DNA of 28,827 nucleotides from Burkholderiales bacterium (lineage in GTDB: Bacteria; Pseudomonadota; Gammaproteobacteria; Burkholderiales; Burkholderiaceae), in contig CANBQJ010000024.1 of the NCBI GenBank assembly GCA_947371645.1, forward strand, positions 1 through 28,827, read 5' to 3'. Below, one piece after another: positions 1 through 9,346 of this stretch. Every line of letters starts with the position of its first letter. Within the stretch, counting starts at the first letter, position 1. Both the position numbers and the translations under genes were made by a program. The notes under the pieces are model-generated. The model worked only from the letters and a program-made list of their open reading frames with translations. It did no database searches and was not told the origin of the DNA.

Positions 1-663
<663 letters not shown>

Positions 664-704
664 TCGTCGGGCGCACCGCCTGCCGATTTCACAGCACCCC
701 CCTC

Positions 705-733
705 AAACCCGGCCTCACCCGCCGGGTTTTTTC
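705..733 (+). terminator. Rho-independent terminator of rpoD
   Basis: A 9-bp perfect stem (AAACCCGGC at 705-713, GCCGGGTTT at 721-729) with a 7-base loop runs into a T tract (727-732). It lies 41 bases after the rpoD stop, so it should end the rpoD transcript before the cyclase gene. Confidence 0.9.
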
Positions 734-848
734 ATGTCGCATCCAGGGGACGCGGATGGCGCTTTGCCCTCAAGCCCGGTAAATTCATGCCGAAAACCGT
801 GTGATCTGTCACGAGCAAACCTGAGCGACCCCGCCAACATCAACGGCC

Positions 849-1784
849 ATGGACACCACCAAGGAACGCGCCATCCTGTTTGCCGACCTGCGCGGCAGCA
901 CAGCGCTTTACCTCAAGCTGGGCAACACCGAGGCCGCCACCGTGGTCACGCACAGCCTGGCCATGCTGGGCCAGATCATCGCCAAGGCCGGCGGCCGGGT
1001 GGTCAAAACCCTGGGTGACGGCCTGATGGCGGTGTTCGATGACGCCGAAAAGGCGGTCGAGTCCGCCACCAACCTGCACGACTCGCTGGAGCGCATCGCT
1101 CCGGTGGCAGATGGCTCCGTGGCCCGCGCCACCGCCGTCAAGCTCAAGGTGGCCATCGCCTGGGGCGAAATGGTCGAAGTCGACGGCGATTGCTTTGGCG
1201 ACGCCGTCAACGTGGCCGCCCGCCTGCTGGACCTTGCAGGCGACAACGAGACCCTCACGACGGGTCCATTGCTGCTCATGCTGCCGCCCGACCAGCACGA
1301 ACACTTCCGCAGCATCGACAAACTCCACCTGCGCGGCCGCAAGGAGCCCGTGCCGGTGCTGCGCATGGACGGCAAGCGCTTCGGCGACACCATGACGACC
1401 GTGATCATGGACGCCCCGGTCAGCGACATGCCGGATGGCATCCGCCTGCACAGCCTGGGCATGGAGCGTGTGTTTTCCACCGCCAGCATGCCCCTGGTGC
1501 TGGGGCGCAGCCCGCAAGCCAGCTTCTGCGTGAGCGATTCGCGGGTGTCGCGCTCGCACGCCCGGATCGAGTCGCACAGCGGGCACATCTACCTCAGCGA
1601 CCTCAGCTACAACGGCACGCACGTCAAATTCGACCACGACGACCAGGTGCTGACGCTGCGGCGGGGCACCTGCACCCTGCACGGCAGCGGGGTGATTTCG
1701 CTGGGCACCCCGCCCAACGACCCCAGCAGCACCCAGATCCATTTCGAAGTGTTGAGCTTCTCCGATACCCTCCCTCAGTATTGA
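849..1784 (+). CDS. Class III adenylate cyclase catalytic domain fused to a C-terminal FHA domain
   Basis: This 311-residue protein has no signal peptide or membrane segment, so it should be a soluble cyclase. Residues ~6-170 form a class III nucleotide cyclase domain. The metal-binding aspartates are D13 (FADLRGST) and D57 (KTLGDG). The purine-selecting pair is K53 and D114 (DCFGDAVN), the adenine-type combination rather than the guanylate Glu/Cys type. The transition-state residues N121 and R125 (NVAAR) are also present, so all canonical catalytic positions are kept and cAMP is the predicted product. Residues ~205-300 form a forkhead-associated domain with R220 (GRS), S234-R235-x-H237 and N255-G-T, the phosphothreonine-binding signature. 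The likely reading is a cyclase whose activity or location is set by binding a phosphoprotein; that regulation is inference. The gene starts 115 bases after the rpoD terminator and ends 40 bases before a hybrid histidine kinase. Confidence 0.9.
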   Translation: MDTTKERAILFADLRGSTALYLKLGNTEAATVVTHSLAMLGQIIAKAGGRVVKTLGDGLMAVFDDAEKAVESATNLHDSLERIAPVADGSVARATAVKLKVAIAWGEMVEVDGDCFGDAVNVAARLLDLAGDNETLTTGPLLLMLPPDQHEHFRSIDKLHLRGRKEPVPVLRMDGKRFGDTMTTVIMDAPVSDMPDGIRLHSLGMERVFSTASMPLVLGRSPQASFCVSDSRVSRSHARIESHSGHIYLSDLSYNGTHVKFDHDDQVLTLRRGTCTLHGSGVISLGTPPNDPSSTQIHFEVLSFSDTLPQY

Positions 1785-1824
1785 TGCGGGTAAAAGGACG
1801 CAACGGCATGCGCTAGAGTGTGCG

Positions 1825-4800
1825 GTGCACAATTTGTTGCACCCCACTTGCATGTCTGCTGACGCCGTCCACACAGACGACCCCAACCGCTTGGGCCTCC
1901 TTCAGGCCTCGCGGCTCCTCGACGGTGAACCCTTGCCTGCGTGCGAGGCCTTGTTGCGCGTGCTGGTCAACGGCACGGCCTGCGACGCCGCCAGCATCAG
2001 CCTGGCCGACACCTACCGCCTGGTCAGCATCGCCGGTCATGGCGACTGGCCTCGGGTGAGCTCGCGCAGTGGCACGCCCTGCGATCAGGTTGTGCGCAGC
2101 GCCCGACAGGTGATCTCCACCCGGGCGCAGGATTGGCCCAGCAACCCGGCGCCCAGTTGGGGAGCCTACATGGGCTGGCCCATCGTGGTCGAAGGGCACG
2201 TCCTGGGCGTCGCCTGCGTCACCCGCCAGCAAACAGGTGACTGGCACGAGGCCCAACAGGCCTGCCTGCGGGACATCGCCCAGACCGCCGGGGCGCTGCT
2301 GCTGGGCCAGATCCAGGCACAGCGCAGCCAGCTCATGGAAGACCGCGTGCGCATGGCCAGCCAGGCAGGCAGCGACTGGCTGTGGGAAACCAACGCCGAG
2401 GGCAAGCTGCAGTGGGTGTCAGCCGGGCTGTCTCAGCACATGGGCGTGGACCCGGCCAGCGAAATCGGGCAGCACGGCGCCAGCCTTTATCGCCCCCGCG
2501 ACGACGACACCCGCGCCAGCTGGGACCGCTTCATTCAGGCCCGCGCCCGTCACGAACCCTTCTCGGATGTGATCGCCGAGCGCGACACGAACCGGGGCAC
2601 CATCACCGTCAGCATCAGCGGCAGCCCGGTCTTCAACGCCCGAGGCGAGTTCTCCGGCTACCGTGGCGCCAGCCGCGTCATCACACGCCAGCTGCGCATC
2701 GAACAGGAAGCCCGCCGCGCAGACCAGTGGCTGCGTGAAGCCTTCGACGCCTTCCCCCTGAGCGTCATGATCTCCGACCCGCAGGGCAAGGTGCTGCTGG
2801 CCAACCGCAAGTGGTGGGACCAGGTGGGCCGCCATTTCGAGCAGCAACAGAGCGCCTGGCCTGACATCCTGTCCGCCCTGATCGATGCCGGCTTCTACCC
2901 CGACGCTGTCGGCAGGGAAGCCGAATTCACGCGCTGGCGGCTGGACCAGCACCAGCAGGATCACCCTCACGAGGTGCGCTTCAAGGACAACTGGCTGATC
3001 ATCCGTGACCACCGCCTGCCCGACGGCTGTGTGGTGCACTTCGCCATGGACGTCTCGCAGTCCAAGGAAGACGCCGCCCGTCTGTTGGCCCAGCAACGGG
3101 CCCTGGCCGACACCCAGGCCAGGCTGGGCGCCGTGCTCAAGGCCTTGCCCGACCTCTGGTTCGTGCTGGACGAGCAGGGCCAGCATGTGGCCGGGCACGA
3201 ACACCACCCCATGCTCGTGCAGCCTCTGGACGCCTTGCGGGGCAGCAAGCTGGGCGACAACCTGCCGCCAGCGGCCGCCAGGCAGCAACAGGAAGCACTG
3301 GCCCGCCTGCAGGCCACAGGCCGCCCCCAGCGCCTGGAATACGAGCTGGTCACCGCAGACGGCGTTCAGCGCTGCTTTGAAGCGCGCCTGACGCACATGC
3401 CCGAAGGGCAGACGCTGTTCATCACCCGCGACATCACCGAACGGCAGCTGGCCGCTGAAAAGCTGCGCGTGAGCGAAGAGCTCTACCGCTCGGTGGCCGC
3501 CACCATCAGCGACGGGCTGATGATCGTGGAGCTCAGCGGGCGGGTGGTGGCGATCAACCCCGCAGCCAGCCGCATCCTGGGTGTCACACCCGATGACCTG
3601 GGGCCGCAGATCAGCCATGGGCAACTGGGCCTCACCTGGCTGCGGGACGACCTGATCACCCCGCTGCCCACGTCGCAGTGGCCGCTGACGGCCACGCTGG
3701 ACGGTGGCGAGCGCGTGGTGGACCGGGTGCACCCCCTGCGTCGCCCGGACAGCGAGATCGTCTGGGTGCAGGTGTCGTCGCACCTGCTCAGGGTCTCCGC
3801 AGATGCCTCGCCCTTTGCCGCCATGGCCACACTGCGCGACATCACCCGCGAACGCCACGCCCAACAGGCCTTGCAGCAAAGTGAAGAGCGCTGGAAGTTC
3901 GCGCTGGAAGGCGCTGGCGACGGCGTCTGGGACTGGGACCTGGTCACCGGCGAGGTCTATTTCTCTCCCCGCTGGAAGGCCCAACTGGGGTATGAAGACC
4001 ACGAGTTGCCCAACTCGGCACCGGCCTTCATGAACCTGATCCACCCGGATGACCGCGACGTGGTGGCACGCAGCCTGGAGCACCTGGGCACCCAACCCGG
4101 CAAGCTGCACCAGGCCGAGTTCCGCATGCGCCACCGAGATGGCCACTACCTGATCATGCTGTCGCGCGGCAAGCTGGTTCAGCGCGACGCCGCTGGCCGT
4201 GCGCAGCGTCTGGTGGGCACCCACTCGGACATCACGCGGCTCAAACAGGCAGAGCGTGCACTGGTTGAAAAGCAGTCTGCCGAAGCCGCCAACGCGGCCA
4301 AGACCGAGTTCCTCTCGCGCATGAGCCACGAGGTGCGCACGCCCTTGAACGCCATCATCGGCTTTGCCCAGCTGCTGCAGCTGCAGATGATCCAGGGCGC
4401 GCCCGGCGTGCAAGGGCACAACTCGGGCGACCAGCGCTACGTGCACCAGATCCTGCACGCCAGCCGACACCTGATGGGCCTGGTCAACGACGTGCTGGAC
4501 CTGCAGAAGGTCGAAGCCGGCGTGATCCATTTCAAGCCCGAGCCCGTCATCCTCAGCGAAGAAGTGCGACAGTGCCTGGACATGCTGTCTCCGCTGGCGG
4601 AGCGGGGGCGCATCACACTCATCAACCAGATTGATCAGGTCTGCCCGCTGGTGCTGGACCGCCAGCGCCTGCGCCAGGTGATCATGAACATCGCGTCCAA
4701 CGCCATCAAGTACAACCAGGCCGGCGGTTCGGTGCGCGTCAGCGCCCTGCCCACGCCCGAGGGCCTGGTGGACTTGCGTGTGGACGACACGGGGCCGGGC

Positions 4801-5526
4801 ATGTCCCCCCGGCAACTCGACCGCCTGTTCCAGCCTTTCGAGCGACTGGGCCGAGAAACCACAAGCACCGAGGGCACCGGCCTGGGCCTTATCATCACGC
4901 GTTCGCTGGTGGAGGCCATGGGCGGACGCATGGCTTTGCGCAGCGAACTGGGCGTGGGCACCTGCGTCAGCTTGCTGCTGCCTTTGCAGCCCCCTGAAAC
5001 TTTGGCCCCGGTCCAGGCCGATGACACGCATCTGACCCGCCTTCACGGCGACTTTGCTGCCAACATGCACAACCGCGACAGGATCGAAGAAGAGCGTCAA
5101 CAAGCCGACGCCGCCGATCAGCCACCGCCTGCGGGCGACCCCTTGCCCGTCCTGCGGGTCCTCTACGTCGAAGACAACCGCATCAACGCCATGTTGTTCG
5201 AAGAAGCACTGCGCCCGTTCGGGCAGATCCAGCTGGAGATCGCCGAAGATGGGCAGATGGCACTGGCCCTCGCACGCGACCAGGCACCTGATGTGCTGGT
5301 GCTGGACGCCCACTTGCCAGGCATGTCGGGCTTTGATGTGCTCAAGGCACTGCGCACCCTGCCTGGCCTGGGCAACAAGCCGGCCTTCATGTGCTCTGCA
5401 GACGCCATGCCCGAAGACATCGCCCGCGCGCAGGCCGCCGGCTTCACCGGCTACTGGACCAAACCCATCGACATCGTGGCCGTCACCGGCGAGCTTTGCC
5501 GCCTGGCTGAACGTTCCGACACCTGA
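1825..5526 (+). CDS. Hybrid sensor histidine kinase (GAF, about five PAS, HisKA, HATPase, receiver)
   Basis: This is a very large (1233 residues from the GTG at 1825) soluble hybrid kinase with no convincing membrane segment. By eye the order is a GAF-like domain (~25-165), PAS-like segments at ~175-300, 305-415, 430-540, 550-675 and 685-805 (several ending in the typical DITR/DITER linker), a HisKA dimerisation domain with phospho-acceptor H835 (SHEVRTPLNA), and an HATPase with N959 (NIASNAIKY), DDTGPGM and EGTGLGL boxes. A C-terminal receiver carries an acidic pair in YVEDN, phospho-acceptor D1161 (VLDAHLPGM) and K1213 (TKPID). All catalytic residues for autophosphorylation and internal phosphotransfer are present. 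Stimulus and output partner are unknown, and no separate response regulator lies nearby. The start is uncertain: GTG 1825 gives the longest frame and ATG 1852 (MSADAVHTDD) is equally reasonable; neither has a strong ribosome-binding site. hemH begins 3 bases after the stop. Confidence 0.93.
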   Translation: MHNLLHPTCMSADAVHTDDPNRLGLLQASRLLDGEPLPACEALLRVLVNGTACDAASISLADTYRLVSIAGHGDWPRVSSRSGTPCDQVVRSARQVISTRAQDWPSNPAPSWGAYMGWPIVVEGHVLGVACVTRQQTGDWHEAQQACLRDIAQTAGALLLGQIQAQRSQLMEDRVRMASQAGSDWLWETNAEGKLQWVSAGLSQHMGVDPASEIGQHGASLYRPRDDDTRASWDRFIQARARHEPFSDVIAERDTNRGTITVSISGSPVFNARGEFSGYRGASRVITRQLRIEQEARRADQWLREAFDAFPLSVMISDPQGKVLLANRKWWDQVGRHFEQQQSAWPDILSALIDAGFYPDAVGREAEFTRWRLDQHQQDHPHEVRFKDNWLIIRDHRLPDGCVVHFAMDVSQSKEDAARLLAQQRALADTQARLGAVLKALPDLWFVLDEQGQHVAGHEHHPMLVQPLDALRGSKLGDNLPPAAARQQQEALARLQATGRPQRLEYELVTADGVQRCFEARLTHMPEGQTLFITRDITERQLAAEKLRVSEELYRSVAATISDGLMIVELSGRVVAINPAASRILGVTPDDLGPQISHGQLGLTWLRDDLITPLPTSQWPLTATLDGGERVVDRVHPLRRPDSEIVWVQVSSHLLRVSADASPFAAMATLRDITRERHAQQALQQSEERWKFALEGAGDGVWDWDLVTGEVYFSPRWKAQLGYEDHELPNSAPAFMNLIHPDDRDVVARSLEHLGTQPGKLHQAEFRMRHRDGHYLIMLSRGKLVQRDAAGRAQRLVGTHSDITRLKQAERALVEKQSAEAANAAKTEFLSRMSHEVRTPLNAIIGFAQLLQLQMIQGAPGVQGHNSGDQRYVHQILHASRHLMGLVNDVLDLQKVEAGVIHFKPEPVILSEEVRQCLDMLSPLAERGRITLINQIDQVCPLVLDRQRLRQVIMNIASNAIKYNQAGGSVRVSALPTPEGLVDLRVDDTGPGMSPRQLDRLFQPFERLGRETTSTEGTGLGLIITRSLVEAMGGRMALRSELGVGTCVSLLLPLQPPETLAPVQADDTHLTRLHGDFAANMHNRDRIEEERQQADAADQPPPAGDPLPVLRVLYVEDNRINAMLFEEALRPFGQIQLEIAEDGQMALALARDQAPDVLVLDAHLPGMSGFDVLKALRTLPGLGNKPAFMCSADAMPEDIARAQAAGFTGYWTKPIDIVAVTGELCRLAERSDT

Positions 5527-5529
5527 TTC

Positions 5530-6645
5530 ATGACCGCCCCTTCACCTGAGGCCGCCAAGGCCGCCGCCGACGTGCACGGCCAGCAGCCGCGCACCGGCGT
5601 GTTGATCGTCAACCTGGGCACGCCCGACGCCCCCACGGCACCCGCCCTGCGCCGCTACCTGGGGCAGTTCCTGTGGGACCGCCGTGTGGTGGAGATCCCC
5701 CGCCCCGTGTGGTGGCTGATCCTGCACGGCATCATCCTGCGCGTGCGGCCGGCCAAGTCGGCGGCCAAGTACGCCAGCGTCTGGATGAAAGAAGGCTCGC
5801 CGCTGCGGGTGTGGACGGTCAAGCAAGAGGCCCTGCTGCAAGGCTTTCTGGGCGAGCGTGGACACCAGGTGGTGGTCAGGCACGCCATGCGCTATGGCCA
5901 GCCCGCCATCGACCAGACCCTGGCCGACATGAAGGCGCAAGGCGTGAACCGCGTGCTGGTGCTGCCGCTCTACCCGCAGTACAGCGCCGCCACCACCGCC
6001 ACCGTGATGGACGAGGTCTACGCCTGGTGCCAGCGCACCCGCTGGATGCCCGAAGTGCGGCACGTCAACCACTTCCATGACGACCCTGGCTACATCGACG
6101 CCCTGGCCACCTCGGTGCGCCAGCACTGGCAAGCCCAGGGCCGCCACCGCAAGCTGGTGATGAGCTTTCACGGCATGCCCCACCGCACCCTGCTGCTGGG
6201 CGACCCCTACCACTGCCATTGCCACAAGACCGGCCGCCTGCTGGCCGCGCGCCTGGGCCTGGCCGCAGACGACGTGGTGGTGACCTTCCAGAGCCGCTTT
6301 GGCCGCGCCAAGTGGTTGCAGCCCTACACCGAGCCCACCCTGGTCAAGCTGGCCCAAGGTGGCTGCGACAGCGTGGACGTCGTCTGCCCGGGCTTCGTGT
6401 CCGACTGCATCGAGACGCTGGAAGAAATCAACATGGAGGCCCGCGAGGCCTTCCTGCACGCAGGTGGCAAGGCCTTTGCCTACATCCCCTGCCTCAACGA
6501 CCGGCCGGAATGGGTGCATGCGCTGGGTCAGCTCACCCTTCAGCACCTGCAGGGCTGGCCGACGACGGCGGACCAGATGCCGGATGCGGCGGCACTGGCG
6601 GCTCAACGCCAGCGGGCTCAAGTGATGGCGCAGGCGCAGGCCTGA
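5530..6645 (+). CDS. hemH: Ferrochelatase (protoheme ferro-lyase)
   Basis: This 371-residue enzyme inserts Fe2+ into protoporphyrin IX, the last step of heme b synthesis. Family marks include GVLIVNLGTPDAP near the N-terminus, YPQYSAATTATV, the catalytic His in MSFHGMPHRT (H214), FQSRFGRAKWLQPYT, and the catalytic Glu in CPGFVSDCIETLEEI (E295). It has extra N-terminal residues and an Ala/Gln-rich C-terminal tail compared with the compact bacterial enzyme. The ATG at 5530 lies 3 bases after the hybrid-kinase stop and has no good Shine-Dalgarno of its own, so translational coupling to the kinase is plausible (inference). The last 113 bases run antisense through the 3' end of the convergent EAL gene. 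Confidence 0.96.
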   Translation: MTAPSPEAAKAAADVHGQQPRTGVLIVNLGTPDAPTAPALRRYLGQFLWDRRVVEIPRPVWWLILHGIILRVRPAKSAAKYASVWMKEGSPLRVWTVKQEALLQGFLGERGHQVVVRHAMRYGQPAIDQTLADMKAQGVNRVLVLPLYPQYSAATTATVMDEVYAWCQRTRWMPEVRHVNHFHDDPGYIDALATSVRQHWQAQGRHRKLVMSFHGMPHRTLLLGDPYHCHCHKTGRLLAARLGLAADDVVVTFQSRFGRAKWLQPYTEPTLVKLAQGGCDSVDVVCPGFVSDCIETLEEINMEAREAFLHAGGKAFAYIPCLNDRPEWVHALGQLTLQHLQGWPTTADQMPDAAALAAQRQRAQVMAQAQA

Positions 6646-9250
6646 TCAAAGGCCTGGGCCCTGCCGCCATCCAGGCACGGGCCGCATCGGCTGGCAAGGG
6701 CCGGCTGAACACATGGCCTTGCACCACGTCGCCGCCATGGCGGCTCACCCAGCGCACGCTGTCTTCCGTTTCCACGCCCTCCAGCGTCACCTGCAGCCCC
6801 AGGCTGTGGCCCACCTCGATCATGGCGCGCAACACCGCCTGCTTGCGACCCTGCTCGGCGATGCCGGTCACGAAGCTGCGGTCGATCTTGAGCTCGTCCA
6901 GCGGCATGTCCTGCAAGATGCCCAGTGACGAGTAGCCGGTGCCGAAATCGTCGAGCGCGATGCGCACACCCGCTTCGCGCAACGCCGACAAGATCTGCAT
7001 GGCCCGCTCGCGGTCGCTCAAGGCGGCCGACTCGGTCACCTCCAGGATGAGCCGATCTGGCGAGCACCCTTGCTGCGCCAGGATCTCGAGCACACGGTCC
7101 ACAAAGCGGGGCGTGGCCAGGTCGAACGCCGTGATGTTCACGGACACGCGCACACCCGGCTGCGGCAGGCTGCACACGAAGCGCGCGGCTTCGCCAATGG
7201 CCCAGGCGGTCAGCCGGTTGATGGCTCCGGTGGCCTCCGCCTCGGCGATGAAGGCACCCGGTGGGATGAGGCCGCGCTCGGGGTGCTGCCAGCGCACCAG
7301 CGCTTCAAGGGACTCGGTCTGGCCCGTGCTCAGCTTGACCTTGGGCTGGTAGTGCAGCAGCAACTCGCCGCGCTCGATGGCCCCTTCCAGGTCCAGCGTC
7401 AGGCCATAGGCGAGCTGTTCGCGCTTCATGCGGTCGGCATCGAATCGCAGGATGCGGCTGTGCCCGCTGCACCATTGCAGCGTGATGCGGGCTTCGTCCA
7501 CCACCAGGTTGACTTGCTGGGCCTGCTCTTCAAACACCCGGGAGATGCCCACATTCGGGTCCCAGGCCACGAAGAGGCCTTCCCACTCGAAGCGGCGCGT
7601 GAGCAGGGCCTCCAGCTCCTGCAACAGCCACTCTTCGGGCTCGCCCTTGACCACGAAAGCCAGGGTGCTGTCGTCCAGTGCCGCCAAACCCAGCTTGCCT
7701 TCGATGTGCAGCAAGCGCGCGTGGCGGTTGTCGGCAAACCAGGTTTCCAGCTCACCACTGAAGCGCTTGACCAGCCGCGTGAGGGTGTGTGGCGCCAGGA
7801 TGGACTCCAGAAAGCCGAAGCGGTTGAGCTTGACCACGCACACCGACAAGCCCGCGCGCTCACCCGGCAAGGCGGCCTGGATGGCCTCTTCCAGGATGCT
7901 CTGGTTGGGCAGGCCATAGCGCGGGTGGTGCGAGGCGGCATGGCGCAGGCGGGCCTCGTAGCTCAGGCGCTGCTCCAGCTCCTTGGTGTGTTCGGCCAGG
8001 GCCTGGGCGCGCTCCTGTCGGTCCAGTCGCACCCGGTAAAACAGCGCGCCAGCCAGCGCCAGCGCCTTGAAGGCACTGGCATACAGGCTGCCCAGCTGGT
8101 AAGGCCCTTGGTAGAGCCCCAATGTGCCCAGCGCATTGGTCACGAAGGCCAGGTACTGCACCGACATGCCCACGCCCACCAGCTTGGCCACGGCGTTGTC
8201 GCGCCAGTGGTGAAGGCAGATGGCCAGCATGAAGGTGGAGAACACCACAGAGAGCGCCTGCACCACCGCACTGATCAACGACGCCTGCCGCGGCAAGGCG
8301 ATGGACAGCAACAGCAGCAAGCCCGACACGCCCACGATCACCTGCAAGAGCCAGCGCTCGCCGCGCTGCAGTTGCAAAATGGCCCGCAGCACCATGCAGG
8401 CTGCGCACAGGCCCACGATCACCCAGACGTAGGGCGGCACGTTCCACCCGGGGTGATCGGGCCAGAAGGTCTGGAAGCCATCGCCGATCAAACCGCTGAT
8501 GGCACCCAGCACCGGCAGCATTTCGGCCACCAGCATCACCGACATGAGGTGGCGGTTCACCATCGCCATCACCAGGGCCAGCAGCATGGTGAAGGCGATG
8601 GCGCCGTAGCCCATCGAACGGATCACCGTGGCGCGGTGCTCGCTCAGCGCATAGGCCTGAGGCGACCAGGCTGTGAACAGCACCGCCGTGGAGCCGTTGT
8701 TGCGCACCAGGCAGCGCACGTCTGCCTCCGCTTGTGAAGGCAATGAAATGGGCAGGACAACACCAGGAAATGCGAGCGGACGCGCGCGGAAAGGGCGGGC
8801 GTCGCCTGTGCGCACCACGGCCACTGGCCAGGCATCCCTGGCCTGAGAGCCTGAGTAGATGTCGGTGCCCACAAAGCAGTCCACATGGTCCTGGTAGCCG
8901 TCGGCCACCATCAACCAGACCTCGCGGGGCTCCGGCGTGGGGTTGCGCAAACGTGCGCGCGTCCAGAAGCCCGCGTAGTTGAACCCCAGGGTGCGCGCAC
9001 CCAGGCGCTGGCTCACCCAGGGCTCGGCATCGGCTGGCGCTTGCGCAGGGCCTTGCTCGGACGGCTCCGCGCGGGACACGAGGGCGGCAATGGGCAGCTG
9101 GATGGGTGGGGCCTGGTCACCTACCAGGGCTGACACATCGCTGGCATCGGACAGGGGGGAGCCGCAGGCCGGCCCGCCCACCAAGGCAAACAGGCCAAAC
9201 ATCCCCATCAGGGCCCAGGCCCACCACCACTTCAGGCTGCGACGATTCAC
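6533..9250 (-). CDS. Membrane c-di-GMP phosphodiesterase: 7TM-DISM sensor, degenerate GGDEF, EAL domain
   Basis: This 905-residue membrane protein starts with a hydrophobic signal-like segment (residues ~8-28). A periplasmic 7TMR-DISMED2-like domain (~55-200, with FNYAGFWTRARLRNPT) follows, then a block of seven predicted membrane helices (~205-400) and a short coiled coil (~405-427). The region ~430-600 is GGDEF-like, but the GGDEF loop is replaced (LGLAALDDSTLAF), so it should not make c-di-GMP and may only regulate. The EAL domain (~625-870) is intact: E649 in ESLEALVRW, VNITAFDL, LEVTESA, ALDDFGTGYSSL, ELKIDRSFV and LEGVET carry the metal, substrate and catalytic-base residues. Predicted activity is c-di-GMP to pGpG hydrolysis, favouring motility over biofilm. 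The Pro/Ala/Ser-rich C-terminal tail is encoded antisense to the end of hemH. It lies 96 bases downstream of rmuC on the same strand. Confidence 0.92.
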   Translation of the reverse strand: MNRRSLKWWWAWALMGMFGLFALVGGPACGSPLSDASDVSALVGDQAPPIQLPIAALVSRAEPSEQGPAQAPADAEPWVSQRLGARTLGFNYAGFWTRARLRNPTPEPREVWLMVADGYQDHVDCFVGTDIYSGSQARDAWPVAVVRTGDARPFRARPLAFPGVVLPISLPSQAEADVRCLVRNNGSTAVLFTAWSPQAYALSEHRATVIRSMGYGAIAFTMLLALVMAMVNRHLMSVMLVAEMLPVLGAISGLIGDGFQTFWPDHPGWNVPPYVWVIVGLCAACMVLRAILQLQRGERWLLQVIVGVSGLLLLLSIALPRQASLISAVVQALSVVFSTFMLAICLHHWRDNAVAKLVGVGMSVQYLAFVTNALGTLGLYQGPYQLGSLYASAFKALALAGALFYRVRLDRQERAQALAEHTKELEQRLSYEARLRHAASHHPRYGLPNQSILEEAIQAALPGERAGLSVCVVKLNRFGFLESILAPHTLTRLVKRFSGELETWFADNRHARLLHIEGKLGLAALDDSTLAFVVKGEPEEWLLQELEALLTRRFEWEGLFVAWDPNVGISRVFEEQAQQVNLVVDEARITLQWCSGHSRILRFDADRMKREQLAYGLTLDLEGAIERGELLLHYQPKVKLSTGQTESLEALVRWQHPERGLIPPGAFIAEAEATGAINRLTAWAIGEAARFVCSLPQPGVRVSVNITAFDLATPRFVDRVLEILAQQGCSPDRLILEVTESAALSDRERAMQILSALREAGVRIALDDFGTGYSSLGILQDMPLDELKIDRSFVTGIAEQGRKQAVLRAMIEVGHSLGLQVTLEGVETEDSVRWVSRHGGDVVQGHVFSRPLPADAARAWMAAGPRPLIRPAPAPSLEPAGVEPPVPPHPASGPPSSASPAGAEG

Positions 9251-9346
9251 TTCCCTGCCCTGCCCGACGGTCTGACGCCAGGCTGCATCCCACGATCCAG
9301 CCAGTATCGACCCTGGGCGGTGCGACTTGACCGCTCAAGCCGGGGA

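Noticed and set aside
800..813. TGTGA-TCTG-TCACG resembling a CRP site before the cyclase gene
   Set aside because: The half-sites are 4 bases apart instead of 6 and the right arm is imperfect, so it would not fit a CRP dimer.
2419..5313. Long open frame on the minus strand opposite the hybrid kinase (964 codons)
   Set aside because: It is antisense to a gene with complete kinase motifs, shows no family motif, and is the expected by-product of GC-rich third codon positions.
7070..8737. Long plus-strand frame opposite the EAL phosphodiesterase
   Set aside because: His/Gln/Arg/Ala-rich low-complexity translation without motifs, antisense to an unmistakable EAL protein.
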